DNA of 64,000 nucleotides, from the NCBI GenBank assembly GCA_949318235.1, contig OX439127.1, positions 24,039,815 through 24,103,814 of the forward strand, in the 5' to 3' direction. A program made the position numbers and the translations under genes. Shown here one piece after another: positions 20,498-33,184 of this stretch (position 1 is the stretch's first letter; each line of letters begins with the position of its first letter). This DNA is from Ecdyonurus torrentis (Eukaryota > Arthropoda > Insecta > Ephemeroptera > Heptageniidae). The notes beneath the pieces are model-generated. The model saw nothing but the letters and a program-made list of their open reading frames with translations, was not told where the DNA came from and did no database searches.

Positions 20498-23400
20498 CCT
20501 ATATATATAACTACTATACTTAAATGATAATTATTTATTATTGAACCTGCCCATGTGGTGTAGCGGTTAGCGTGCTAGTTTGACACGCTGGAGGTTCGGC
20601 GTTCGTTACCAAGCCGGGTTGGCCTTGTAGGCCAGCTTGTAAGAGTGGTGGTTAGAACGGTGAAGTTTCAGTGTGTTTCAATGTGTACGTTTCCGCTGCA
20701 ATGCGTGGGTTGGCCAGGCAGTTTGACCACCTCTCGTCCATAGTGGCGAGTGCTGCCGTCGTAAGATTTGGTGGTCCGAGCTGCACAGGTCTGGTATTGG
20801 GAGCCCAGAGGAGTGTGGTATTAAGGGTAGAGCCTGTGGTCTGGTAAGCCACAGATCATTGTAAGCCCTCTTACTAAAAAGGATTCGTCCTGGCCTACCC
20901 CGAAAGGGATTATGGCGTCATGATATGTATGTATGTATGTAATTAATTATTGTATGTTTCAAATCTAGGACGAGCCTGGTTGCATTATTCATTAAATGAA
21001 GGATCAATAGAAAGTTATATCTTGCTGTTTTCATCTGAAAATGGAGCTCTTCACAAGCACTACCACCGTGATGCACTGCTACGGGATACTGCAAAATTTG
21101 AAATTCTGCTGGGTCTCTTGGCTAGCATCCGTGATATACGCTTTGAGCTTAGACTGGTAAATTTACTAATTAAATTTACTTATACTTAAACAGTAGTACA
21201 GGCCCTTATCCTAAACTAAAGAGTAAATTCAAAGGAGAGAATCAAATTAAAAATTGTAGCATATAATACTAAACATTTGAACATAAAAATATGTAATTTG
21301 ATAGGGGAGGGGGGGGGGGTAAACTACTTGCTGCTTTGTTTGCCTAAATATATCAAATCCACATGACTATCAGATTTGTGTGTGTAGTTAAAAAGTTCAT
21401 TTTGTTGTAACAACATCATGATCTTGTCTCTACAGGAACAAAGTGAGGCTGATATGGTCACTGCTGTTACACCGTTGCCATCTCCAGAGGACTCTGGTGT
21501 AGCCCTGCTTGACAGTGATTTAAGTGAACCACTGGACAGCTTGCAGGATGATCAAGATGTAAGTAACTTCAGTCTTACATGCTAGTAGTAGCACAGTATT
21601 TTTCTTTTTCAAAACTAATATTAAATGTTTTAACACAAACAGGGTGATACCGCAACCCTCAATGAGCTTGAAGATAATCGCATTAATAGACTACTTTCCC
21701 TTGAAATGGATACAGCAGGAAAAGTTACTGATCCATGCATTGTACAACTTGATGAGCAAGAAGAGACAAAGAATTTGGAAAAATCTGAAAAAATCGTATT
21801 ACGTACACCAAAGAAATGTAACAATGATAGTAATCGGCATTTGAAAAGAGTCTCATTTCATGAGGAATGTTTCTCACCAACAGGGTTTTCAGTTAGCTTT
21901 ATTTCTCCTGGCACTGCAGTCCCTAAGAAAGATACAGTAAAAGGTCGGTACAGTTGGTGTGCTGGTGGTGATGCCCCCTTCATTGTGTATGATACAGAAC
22001 CAAAAACCAATAGTATTTGTGTACTACAACCAGAAGGAGAAGAGCGAGGTGTACCTGAAGGACAAGAAGATGATGGCTCATTTTATGATCAACCATTGAG
22101 AACTAGAGCAGACGTGTTAAAATTCAAGAGGCGGCAACTATTAAAGAAACAAAACAAAGCAAAGAAACCCCTTCACTGGCCTGGAGCAAAGCCAAATCCA
22201 CAAGCATGCCAGCAGCTATTGCAGGAACTTGAACAAGAATTGGAGTATAATATGCAACGAGAAATCGTGATTCAACCTGTCACAGCAGAGACACTGAATA
22301 TCATGAGGAACAATGTCTTTTTCAACCCGCTAGAAAATATTTACAAGGTATGTACACATAATCTCTACCAATTACTGAATAAATTGACTAAGATCATTTT
22401 TCTGCTTTAGGTGTTTAAAGCTCATGGTCCTTTGAAGGAATCTGAAATTCTTCCACTGCTGGTTGTCCTTACAAATGAAGCTTTGTATGTCTTGAGTTTG
22501 GAGGGTGATAGTTTTGACTGTCATTTCTCCTTGTCTTACAAGGAACTTCAAGCTATTCTGGTAAGTAAAAATATATATCAATGTGGCCGCGACTAGAGGG
22601 CGTATGAGCATTTGGCCAGTTTGCAGCATAAGGCGTGTGTGCATTTTTCATAATTTTACAGGTGAGACAAAGAAATGCTAGTAGCCCAAACCGCTCTCCA
22701 CTTAAGTCGCGCAATATTATTTGTTCATAATAATAAATAAAATAAAAAATAAATAAATATAAAACACAGAAAACATGTAACTTGAATAAAATAACTTTGG
22801 CCAAAATAGCACATACGTCCATTGAAGGGTGACCTTGCAATGCACATATGCCCTTTGGCCACGGCCGTAGACACCTTTGCTACCGGCAATACTAAACATA
22901 CCTTTTGTTTAACCTATAGCTGGGTCCAAGTGGTCAGACTGTGTTGCTGAATAGCATAGCAAAGCAGCAGGTGTTACTTGCCATGAATGATGCAGACTCT
23001 GCTAGTAATCTGGTGGCGTACACAGAATTAGCTATGAGAAGAGCAGGTTTACCCCCACCATCTTGGCGCTGCCTGGCCTTGGATGACATGAAAATGTTGT
23101 GGCATAATCTTGCTCAAATAGTACCTTCTCTTCAGGTAAATTGCTTTATTGTACTGATAAAATGCATAATGTATAATATAGCAATATTAGAGGCTAGTAC
23201 CGGTATGTTATACATTTAATAAAAAAAATCACCTGGGTTAGAAATTATTTTCTCAATACCACGGCGTCCCTGTTAGTCTAAGCTCAATGCAATCTCCCAT
23301 TTCCAATTTTTATTATCTATATGTTTTGCATAGTTAATATTTCCACAATATTTATTAACCACAACTTCTTTTTTTCCTTAAATAGTTATTACACGTATTA

Positions 23401-25724
23401 CAGTATCATTAATTTATAAATTTACTTGTAGATAAAGGACTTTGTATTTTCCTATCTGACTTTTTAGTTGCGAATTTCTTTTTTAAATTTTTTTTTAGCA
23501 GAGCTTTAAAAATTGCTCATTTTAATTTCAGATGATTTACATGTAAGAACGTGTGTTTCAGGGTGAACGCCTCATTCATTTCTGCTTGGTACACTTACAA
23601 GATGAAACAAGGCAGTGCTCTCCAATAGCAGCCAGCAAAGAAGGTCTCCTTATGATGAGGATAGGTCAAACTGGAGCATGGATGCCTGCATTCCTAGGAT
23701 TAAGGTAAAATTTACCCCCCCCCCCCCCCCTGCATAAAGTTTCAAGTTCCTTCATGAATATCCATACATACATACATTTATACATGTCATGATGCTATAA
23801 TCCCTTTCGGGGTAAGCCAACAACACAGATGTTTTATCCTGACCCAGTGATAGACCGCCACAACTTCCTATCCTGACATACTTCACTTGCCTCCTCCAGT
23901 CTCATACCTTGTTTCATACATTTCCTTTTGCATCTCATACTGCGTATATGCTTGTATCCATTATTTTGTCATTATTGAGTAAGTTGTCACATGCTGTTAA
24001 TTTAATAGTTCTGCTTGAATTTTTGCAGGGAGACTGAGCTGTGGGTGTATGGTGACGAGATTGAAAGAGAACCTCAGCTTGTTTTGAGTCTGGCTCGTTG
24101 CCAAGGTTGTCACCGGGCACCAATGGCTGAGAGACCTCATACATTTGAAATTCTTTGTGGCCGAGGATCCGCACCTCTGCAGTTAGCTGCTGCAGATGAA
24201 TATGAAGCATCAGATTGGCTGCAGGCTCTTCTCCAAGCTGCATCTGGACCAGCAGAAAAAGTAGAAGGAAAACTGCAGTTGTGTGGTTTAGTCCTCACAG
24301 CTGGTCACTTGCTAGCATACAGTTTGAAGCATCAAACTCCACAGTTGGTGTGTTGTACTGAATTGATTAACTTAACGTCGCTGAGGATTCAAAATGTAGC
24401 CAGCACATGGTGTGTTCTGGTACGTATAGCTATCAACTATCATTATATTATTATAATCAAAGAACTATCTTCTTTTAATTTGGATATATTGTCAAAGGGA
24501 AAGGATAGAAAGAAAGAAAAAAAAAAGCATTCCCCTTAGCATGATGATGTCCGTAGCTAGTTGAAGATCTTGATACACAGTGCAAATTTTTACATTGGGT
24601 GGGGAAACTTTATTTTCCTCGCCTTTCTATTCTGTTCTTTGATATTGTATAAACATTAGTTTGAATCAGGAACTAATTATCAAATATTTTACTAATAAAA
24701 GATAACTCGGAAGGAAATACCCAAAAGAAGGAAATATTATTTGTTAATAATATTTAACTTTGATATAATTTAATATGGTACTAGAAACTAATTCAATTTC
24801 ACCATGCAATACTATAATTAAAAATTGAAATTCATTATTTTCCTTATACCTCTCAGGAGTTTGACTGCAGTGAGGCTCATGAAAGCAGTGGCGATTGGAT
24901 CCTCTACTTTTCCACTCAATCAGCTAGAGCAAGATTTTGCGCTCAGCTTGAAGCAGTCTGGCCAACATTATTTGAGGTAAGTGTCTTTTTTATTATTAAT
25001 TATTAACCTTTTTTATAGCATCTTAGTATTTTATGCAATAGTGTCAGTGTTGCATAAATACACATTAACTGTAGCTAGCATCATTAAAGATCCTCACTTG
25101 TTTAACATTGCAGAATGTAGGAACTTACCTTAGTTTGATGGGTAACCAGAAATTAACCCGTGGTTCACTTTGTGGAATAGGGGCATCCATGCTAGTATAG
25201 TTTGAGTAAAGGGAGAATAGCATAGAAATGAACTAAATTAGGAACATAATAAAGTGGTGTATAATATGGTTCACATATTATTATTCATATAATTTGTAAT
25301 TATGATTTGCTTCAACACGAGCGTATGGCTCTGAAGCGGACTAACATACTGACCTCTAAAAATCTATGTATTGTTTTCTATATAAGTCGAATAAAGAAAA
25401 ATACACATGGTGTGATATTTTCATGTGCTGTTTTAATCATTGCAAAACAACTGCTTTATGCTCTAATTAATATGAGCAGCTAGTATCTACCCTAATTCAA
25501 TAATGTTCTGTGTGCTTATTTTTAGGGTTTCAAAAAAAAAAAAACGTTTTTTTTTTTTTTTAATAAAGCCCGCGGGTTTATTGTGTTTTATTTAAAAAAA
25601 AACTTTTTTTGTGGGTTTATTTATTTTTTTTAAACCCAATAAAACCCACTGCAGGTTTTTTATTTTAAAAATAGGCATGTAAAAGCAGTTTTTTAAGCGT
25701 TGTTAAAAAAGCTTTTTTTTTGTT

Positions 25725-25757
<33 letters not shown>

Positions 25758-25844
25758 AAATATTTTTTCCATATAGGCCTATATTTTGTATGAAATTAAA
25801 AATAAACAAGAACTTTTTATATTGGAACCATTATTTGTTTCACT

Positions 25845-25889
<45 letters not shown>

Positions 25890-26891
25890 CTGTAAATTTT
25901 ATAAATAAAAGAAACGTCAAAATAATGGTGAAAGAAAAAAGTTAATACGCTTCAAATTATATTTAAGCTTCATATTTTCTTCAGAAATAGCAATTTTTTT
26001 ACATTTTTTTTAATGAACCCCCCCCCCCCCCCCCCCAAATGGTTGTTTTTTTTAGTGTTTTTTTTATGAGTAGGCCTAAACCTTTTTTTTTTTTTTTTTT
26101 TTTTTGTGCTGGGCAAAATTCCGAAACCCTGCGTATTTTTTACTTAACGGTGAACCTCAGACCTAGAACGCCCCCTTTTTTCAAAAACTTATCGTAAAAT
26201 ATTTTAAAAATTATTTTTGGATAAATCTCATCTTTACAAAATAGAAGTTCAAGTATAATTTCTTCATAATTGCCATACATTTCTCACAATTAATTTTTAA
26301 CCATTTTTATTTTGCCGCGAAATTCAAAATCAATGTTATTCAAATGGGCAAACTAAGGCTTAATTTTCTCGAGCCAGAAATAATTTTGAAATATAAAACA
26401 AAAAGTAATCGATAGAGCTTGGACATATTTATAACGTCAGAAAGTTTCAAAAAAAGTTATCAAACCAAAATTTTTTTAAATTGAAAAAACAAAAACACAA
26501 TGCTAATCATATGCAAATTTTAATCCTAATTATCTTGAGTCACAAATATTGTTTGAATATTCTGTTAACTGGAGCTCGTAGATCATGACATTTTTTAACC
26601 CCCTTAAAGTTTTTAAAAAAAGTTATCGAACCAATTTTGAGATATTTTGCTTTTGCTAGGTCTGAGGTTAATCCTTAAGTGTGAAGTTGTTCTTAAAGAT
26701 ACCATGGATAGTTTTCAAATTTCCTTAAATAATAACAAATGGTGTGGTTTCAGGTACCTTTTCCAAGAATGTCAGATATGACTGATGGCTTATTACAACG
26801 CTGCAGGAAAACCAATCTCCATTTGCATAGTATGTGGGATCCTATGCTTAGTCTAGGCTTCCCTAACAACAGCAAGAGCAAGGCTATGTAA
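17504..26891 (+). CDS. PLEKHM2: PLEKHM2 (SKIP) homologue, RUN and PH-domain adaptor, eleven exons
   Basis: In animals PLEKHM2/SKIP links lysosomal Arl8 to kinesin-1. Exons: 17504-17632, 19459-19663, 20969-21156, 21436-21558, 21643-22347, 22411-22560, 22920-23135, 23562-23704, 24029-24419, 24857-24976 and 26754-26891. All are GT...AG and the frame is kept throughout, giving 835 aa. The RUN domain covers about 30-175, with CLHLDEALRHGL and GRAWLHYSLNEGSIESY matching the family pattern (RAWLxxxLNExSxESY). An acidic and basic linker runs to about 430. A first PH-like region (about 440-545, PLLVVLTNEALYVL) is followed by a PH domain (about 580-700, ERPHTFEILCGRG...WLQALLQAASG) and a last PH-like segment (about 700-790). 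The tail is SDMTDGLLQRCRKTN...NNSKSKAM. It is shorter than the human protein (about 1,000 aa), mostly in the linker. The start ATG at 17504 gives a plausible RUN-domain lead-in; a more upstream start has no ATG. No breaks were seen. Confidence 0.93.
17851..19248. mobile_element. 1.4-kb TIR element with reiterated CTTTTCGGCCACTT motif
   Basis: The left end is GGTAGACATGCCACTTTTCG... and the right end is its inverted partner ...CGAAAAGTGGCATATCTACC. The motif TTTTCGGCCACTT or its complement recurs internally at about 18054, 18094, 18801, 18843 and 19205. It lies in PLEKHM2 intron 1. Internal open frames (for example 18634-18918) resemble no transposase. Partial copies lie at 7026-7350 and, inverted, at 19727-20080. 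Confidence 0.8.
19727..20080 (-). mobile_element. Partial inverted copy of the 17851 element
   Basis: It starts ATAGATATGCCACTTTTCAG, then has ATTGTGTTAGAAATTGAAGTG and ATGCTTCTTCTAATTTTACA. These match the reverse complement of 18890-19130 in the full element. It lies in PLEKHM2 intron 2, only about 480 bp from the full copy, so the pair can form a long hairpin in pre-mRNA across exon 2. Confidence 0.7.
20447..20494. repeat. (TA)n microsatellite
   Basis: TA repeat in PLEKHM2 intron 2, just before the SINE. Confidence 0.95.
20545..20940 (+). mobile_element. tRNA-derived SINE, full length
   Basis: The head resembles a tRNA gene: a box-A-like TGGTGTAGCGGTTAGCGTG followed by a box-B-like GGTTCGGCGTTCG. 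The spacing and text are closest to tRNA-Val as I recall it. A body of about 250 bp follows, then the tail ACCCCGAAAGGGATTATGGC and a (TATG)n end. It is not a functional tRNA because the acceptor stem cannot pair. Body sequence recurs at 54031-54230. It lies in PLEKHM2 intron 2. Confidence 0.85.
22580..22890. mobile_element. Inverted-repeat element in PLEKHM2 intron 6
   Basis: The left side TGGCCGCGACTAGAGGGCGTATG is roughly mirrored on the right by ATATGCCCTTTGGCCACGGCC. The element at 30485-30720 carries related ends (GCAAGTATGCCCTTTGGTCG), suggesting one family. It fills most of the 359-bp intron. The sides are diverged and the limits approximate. Confidence 0.45.
23228..23480 (+). repeat. 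Dispersed repeat, copy 1
   Basis: GGTTAGAAATTATTTTC, then CCCTGTTAGTCTAAGCTCAA, matches 30170-30340 (GGTTTAGAAATTATTTTTAC, CTCTGTTAGTCTAAGCTCTA). A weaker relative lies at 36080-36190. It lies in PLEKHM2 intron 7. Type unknown. Confidence 0.55.
23755..23865 (-). mobile_element. Inverted SINE fragment
   Basis: CATACATACATT, then GCTATAATCCCTTTCGGGGT and ACAGATGTTTTATCCTGACC. This is the reverse complement of the 10845-10932 fragment. It lies in PLEKHM2 intron 8. Confidence 0.7.
26133..26680. mobile_element. MITE with AACCTCAGACCTAG inverted ends
   Basis: The left side TTAACGGTGAACCTCAGACCTAG is mirrored by CTAGGTCTGAGGTTAATCC on the right. The interior is AT-rich with no coding frame. It lies in PLEKHM2 intron 10, near that intron's dense homopolymer tracts (25530-26105). 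Confidence 0.7.
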
Positions 26892-26945
26892 TTTGTATCA
26901 TAATTTATAGTGCATAGCATTGAACTTAAAATGAAATTCCAAATG

Positions 26946-26977
<32 letters not shown>

Positions 26978-28189
26978 GTGTATTACTGTACTGCAATTCT
27001 ATTAATGCATGCATTTATTTATCCTAGTCAAATATATGTATATTTATAATGTTAACTGCTTAAGTATAAATATATATTGCATACATTTAATGAAAATTAC
27101 TCTGAATATAAATAATTAAGTATAAACTATTACTGTTAATATAATGTAATAACAAAATTAATTATCTATGGAAAGCATTACACCAGCACTACATTCTCTT
27201 TGCTTATAGTAAATGTATTGACTGATTATAAATATTATAAATTTAATAGCTTCTATGCATAATCTAAATTTGTAATGAAAGGAAAATCACTTCATCAAAG
27301 AAAGACAGAAAGTAAGTGGCAAATCATATTCTGTATTGGTCTACATGTTCTTATCACTAGTTAGAATGTGACAACTTGCTTCAAAACATGATATTACTGT
27401 AAAAATAATAAATAAGTTTTGTATTCAGCTTATGTGGCCAGAAGGTAATAAAAATTGACATATTGTTCATCATAAATTCATTCATAAATTGAAAACTAAT
27501 CAACAGTAAATTAAAATGTAAGATAAAAGTCCCTTGGCCTTTGCTATTCTTTTGGTGTCGCTTTATTTTCATTATTAACATTTCTTATATAACAATGCCA
27601 TCGTTATGTGGTATCAAGACTATGTTTATATCTCATATGCACTGTATATTAGACAATTCAAAGCTTCCATAATATGGTACTAGCTAGATGGAGTGTCTAC
27701 TTTTTTGTTTACCAATTCTCAGTGCATATAGCATAATTAAAGATAAAATTGCATTAAAATAAATATATCAACAGGTTTAGTGAAAATTGGTAGCTTAATT
27801 AGCAATTAAAATGAAATCAAATGCAGCATAATATGACAACTTTTCATAATGATAGTTCATAATAATATCAATTGTGCAAAAAAAAAAAAAAAAAAAAAAG
27901 CATGTTGTGGTCTTTTTTGCCCCCTTTAAAAATATTGGTGTTATATTTGCATTGCACAAAAGTAAATTTAATATCATTGAGGTTTTAACAGCTGCCACTG
28001 TACTGTACTAAATTAAATCTTCAATGTATAAAAGTGAATCATAAAAATTGCCAACCTCTTTTTTCCTAAATGTTTTATTGGTGACTTTCCATTTTTCTGT
28101 TCGAATACGGGGGCTTAGTAAGACATACAGTAAATATCAAAAAAAAAAAAAAATTAAAAAAAAAATTTAAAATATGTAGTACATCATTT

Positions 28190-28405
28190 ATTGATGTACA
28201 GCAATTACACATATCGATGTTGTTACAAGCAATATGTGTATCTTGTTATTTGTCACACAAAGCAATATGTGTAAGTCGAACACCATCTACATAATGTTGG
28301 AAAAGACTTACACATTTTGCTTCGTGTGACAAAAAATGAGATACACATTGCTACGCGTGACAAATAACGAGATACACATATTGCTCACAACAACATCGAT
28401 ATCTT
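28190..28405. mobile_element. Fold-back element, about 215 bp
   Basis: The arms ATCGATGTTGTTACAAGCAA and GATACACATATTGCTCACAACAACATCGAT are inverted partners. An inner pair is CACAAAGCAATATGTGTAAG / CTTACACATTTTGCTTCGTG. Centre near 28298. Confidence 0.75.
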
Positions 28406-29194
28406 TAATTTTCCATAAATGCAAAGAAAAGAAAGAAAAATTGCTTAATAAATATGCAAGATTTTTGGTGTTTTAATATACTAATTTGACTTACTTTTTA
28501 TTATTTGCAAAAACTTAAAGCAGATACCAACTACATTTCATTTTTATATACGCCAGCAAAATTTATCGTAGATATTATGTGACAAATTTGAAGTATTATA
28601 AATGTTATACTCATTTCTTCTTTATACAACAAACTTTTTTTTTTTATCAATTGTTTATTTGTATTTATATAATTTTTAAATATTTAGGATTGCATTCCAA
28701 AAATAGTTTCTTTGAACATTTACTATTGAGTAATAATTTAAGAACTTTGTTTTCATCATTCACATAAGATAGTGCTTAAAGTTCTTAAATTTAAAATTAA
28801 TATCTCGGATATGGATATTTTTTTTTTTTTTTTTTTTTTTTTAATCAGATTGTTCATGAATTGTACCTTCAAAATACTCAGATCTGTAGAAAGAAAAAAA
28901 GAAAAAGGGATATAAATCCTTTAACTACACTAATTTCTGCAGAATGTTCAGTTTTAAAATGATGATGATACATTTATGTATATTTTATTATTGACGTTAA
29001 TCTAATAATTTATTTAAAAAGTATGAAAGCTTTCTATAAATAAAATAAAATGTAAGCGTAAATAAAATATTTTAGCTAAATAACGCTTAAGCAGCAAACA
29101 CAAATGAAATAGTCAAATAATATTTTTTGCTGTGACCATGTGCTGCTTTAATTCCTACATGACATGAAACGTAACCTATATAAATATGATAAAT

Positions 29195-29580
29195 TAAGGA
29201 AGAGAAACTATTGTGTTTGGATATAATAAATTAAGGAAAGGATAGAGAAAACAAGCTAAGGTTCTTACCATAGTGACGAGATGTCCTATAGTTTTGTGAA
29301 AATATGAAAAATCTTGCAAGTATAGAGATTAAAAACAACACATTAGATAGCTTTCAACACAAGCTTCTCAGAGAAATAGGTATGTGTGTGTCTTCATCAG
29401 TCCTAACAGACTTTGAGACAAAACAATTACATTCTTGAAGTCTTGTGCTGAAAGCTATCTTATTGTGTTATTTATCACAAAACTAGCATGATTTATGATT
29501 TATTATTATTTCTTTTTAATCAAGCTATAGCATATCTTTTCACCATATGGAAAGGCCCTTACCCTATCTTCTACTTTTAA
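29195..29580. mobile_element. Fold-back MITE, family copy 2 (diverged)
   Basis: AAGGATAGAGAAAACAAGC, then CTTACCATAGTGACGAGATG and AAAATCTTGCAAG, matches 7855-7930. The right side is inverted (AAGGCCCTTACC...TTTAATTTATTT). Confidence 0.65.
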
Positions 29581-30091
29581 TTTATTTAATTATAAATATG
29601 AAGGTAAATAATCTTTATTATAAAAGTTAAAACAAAACCTTCTTAATGTATATATAGAATGTGAATTTATTATAATCATCCAATTTGTAATCAAAAAACT
29701 TTTTACTTACTCTTTTGGGTGTACATTGTTTTAGTGTGATTATTTTGCTAGCTAAGCAAAGAGATGCATCTAAGCACATAACTTTTAATGCAAATCAATG
29801 TTTTAATAATAATAAAAATACTCATTATTATAATCTGTTTAGAATGTATCTCGTAGCTCTGCTCAGCAGCTTTTGTGATCTGCCAATATTTTAGCTTTGT
29901 TATGTTGTATTGAACACACATCTTGTTGATCGAGATTGTTTTGATATATACCTTCTTTATTTAAAGGGTACTGTACTCTATGTAATCAAATAAATAAACA
30001 ATACAAAATCACAAAAAAAAAAATAATAATAATCATTGTTTTTATAACCTTAACACACAAGACTGTGTTAGAGACTTGCAGTACATATATA

Positions 30092-30095
<4 letters not shown>

Positions 30096-30162
<67 letters not shown>
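30096..30162. repeat. (TA)n microsatellite
   Basis: About 33 TA units, with dispersed-repeat copy 2 (30170-30340) directly to the right. Confidence 0.95.
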
Positions 30163-30164
<2 letters not shown>

Positions 30165-30169
30165 TATGG

Positions 30170-30340
30170 TTTAGAAATTATTTTTACTATACCACTGCAT
30201 CTCTGTTAGTCTAAGCTCTAAGCCCATTACTATTTCTCATTCCCTAATTATCCCTAATATATCTAGGTGTTTTTCTATCAAATCTTTTAATTACAAACTA
30301 TCTCAAAGTCGATTTTTCCTTATTTAAATAAAAATTTATT
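30170..30340 (+). repeat. Dispersed repeat, copy 2
   Basis: Matches 23228-23480, as described there. Confidence 0.55.
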
Positions 30341-30484
30341 TTATATAGTCATGCAACATTGAACATGGGGTATACAACCTTTTTCATACCTTAAAGGGTG
30401 CATGATTGTTTAAAATATATACATGTTTAAGTAGGTAAATGTAATTGCGCTTGTGATTGATTATTCAATATGTTATCCCGTGAC

Positions 30485-30720
30485 AGTATATTCACCCTTG
30501 TTGAGTCCAAAGAGCATACTTGCATTTATATACTTTTTCGCAAAGGGCGTGCTTGCATTTGGTCAGATTCGATACTGCGGACGCATCCGCCATAACATGT
30601 AAAACCAAGTGCAAGTATGCTCTTGGTGTTACTAAAGACCCTTAACAAAGGTCTTTAGGTGGTACTGGATAAAAATGCAAGTATGCCCTTTGGTCGCAAC
30701 AAGGGCGATACATATATCAA
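30485..30720. mobile_element. Inverted-repeat element
   Basis: Left: CACCCTTGTTGAGTCCAAAG, AGCATACTTGCATTTATA. Right: AAATGCAAGTATGCCCTTTGG and GCAACAAGGGCG, roughly inverted, with further internal inverted pieces (CAAGTGCAAGTATGCTCTTGG). Related to the element at 22580-22890. Confidence 0.55.
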
Positions 30721-31843
30721 AGGTATACAGTACAAGTGGAATTTGCATATAAAATATATACAAATACGAGGTGTGCAAATATAGGCTGAATTATATAGTA
30801 GTTTTTGAAGGTATTAATGGAGTTCTGTACGAGAAATTGATTGATTCTGTACAAGAAATGTTGAAAATAAGGGATTTCAATAAATAAGCAAGACAAAAAA
30901 TTGATCAAATAATAAACTTTTATTACTAAAAATTTCATATCAATAAACAATTCAAAATTCACATAAGAAATGCAATGTATCACAAAATTTTCGACTTGAT
31001 AGAAAAAAATTTTAGCTGCATGTATTTTTCGAAAATTAGGAAAACTAGAAATTGAAATTCTTCCAACACTTAACATAAATAAATTTTATACGTTTAGATT
31101 TGTATTGGCTCAAATCTGACAAATTAAAATTATTTTCGGCAAAAATATATACCAGTTCTAAAATCACCAAAAGGAAAGAAGGAAAGAGAAAGAGAGAGAA
31201 AATATCACTATGATACCATACTACTATTATTATGATATGTGTGCAACATTTTGTGGTAGCAAACAAAATATATGCACCTAACTGCAGCCCCCCCCCCCCC
31301 CCCAAAAAAAAAGGAGGGGGGGGGGGGAAAGTGCTTTAATATTCTTTTAAACTTTCATTAATTTAATAAAAAATAAGGTAATGTGCATATAATCACTCTT
31401 ATACACACTCTTATTAAGTGTCTTAATAGGTCCTCTCTTTTTAATACTAATTTATTCATTAACCAGGTTTATACCTGGTATATAATATGGCAAATATACT
31501 GTCTATATAACAGTAGCAAACCTTAAATCATTTCAATGTTGCAAGTAAATTTATCTCACAACCTAAACTTTACCTACTCTTGAACTCTTTAATACATGGC
31601 ACATACAGGGATAATAATAATATTCAATTAAGACAATGAAACATTGAAATCTTATAAATTGCATGGTAATATGCTACTTCAATAGGTAAAAAAGGAAAGG
31701 AAAGAAAGTGCTATAGTAACGTTACTATAACGTTAAATATACTACAATATATTTTAACGAAATAGTGCTATGGAGTTGCAAAATGGAAGTTGATATCAGT
31801 TTCTCTCTCTCAATGCTTTATCTTTTTCCAAAAATTATTAATG

Positions 31844-31957
31844 ATGTTCTGAATCCCTGTTTTTCGTGTCTCAAACCACAAAAAAATGACGATCACCTAA
31901 TGCTTTTTAAATGGAATTGCGCATTTTTTTGGAGCAAGGGAACAGGATTTATGAACC
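31844..31957 (-). mobile_element. 104-bp MITE family, copy e (inverted, diverged)
   Basis: The reverse complement shows GTTCATAAATCCTGTTCCCTTGCTCC, then AATGCGCAATTCCATTT and GGTGATCGTCATTT. These match the interior of copy a at 16523. Confidence 0.6.
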
Positions 31958-32202
31958 TCATTATTACAATTCTAAAATTTTCAATTTTCAATTTCACATT
32001 TTAAATTGTCGAGTGTCTGAATGTAGGTATTACATATAATATGTTGAAATAACAAAATGATCGTACACTTCAATAATTCATTATTTGCATTTTTACACAT
32101 ATAATAATTAGTACTTGTAAAATGTACTTTAATTTTTATTCCTAGTGCTATATAGGGATCTACTTGGAATATGATTTGAATAGATAAAATGTCTCTTCCT
32201 TA

Positions 32203-32234
<32 letters not shown>

Positions 32235-33184
32235 CGTTTGCCTTGAAAAACATTATAGCTTTTCCTATCATTATTTTCCTATGCATTATTCATACAAGTA
32301 TATTATACAGTATTTTTTTTCTTGGAGAGTAGAAAGGTGGAAAAGACTTATTATTTGAAGCACAACTATTGTACCAACACGTAATGCACACTTTTTGAAC
32401 AGATTCCACTTTTACTTGCATGCTGAAGGCTCGTGAGCCTTTTGTATAATTTTATTTTATCATAAAAATATCAATAGTATAGCCTATGTGTATGTATATA
32501 ATATATTATATAGGTACAATATACCACACTATGTTTCCAAAATACATAAACACACATACATTATTGCAGCAAATTGCCTCAAGCATTTTATATATAATAT
32601 ATTGTAATATAATCCACATTATGAGAATACGACTGCTTGATGAAGCAAAAATGTGCAATTGGAAGCTACTGGATTTAGTTACTTATAATTATGCACACTT
32701 AGGTGTATTATTTGACACAACTGGATGGAACAAAGAGTATTTACTTTTTTATTGAATGTCTTATACGTCATGGTTAATTGATATTAAGTAATATGCCTAA
32801 TACATACCTATATAATTTAATTAAAACATTTTATCTTCCAACTTTTCATTTTTTCATTCTACAATAAATAATAAAAATAACACCATACCCATACAGTATT
32901 ATGATTATAGTTTATAAATATAACATAAGAAAGAACAGTAAAAACAAATTAAAGCCTTTCACAGATTTTTTTTCTTAAAATGCCACTGTAAAATATTTAA
33001 TTTAGTGATTCAAAACTATATATATTTTTTTTAAAAAAGTGGATTATTTCTGTAAACAACAGAAAAATAGCAGATAATAAGCAATTTTTGCATAATATAC
33101 TTTTCAAATTAAAACTAAAAATAAATCTCACTATGACTCAATATTTTAATAATCTTTTATAAACTTACTAGGGCAAATTAAAAA

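Noticed and set aside
20551..20625. Possible tRNA gene
   Set aside because: A- and B-box-like text is present but the acceptor stem does not pair and a SINE body follows; treated as a SINE head.
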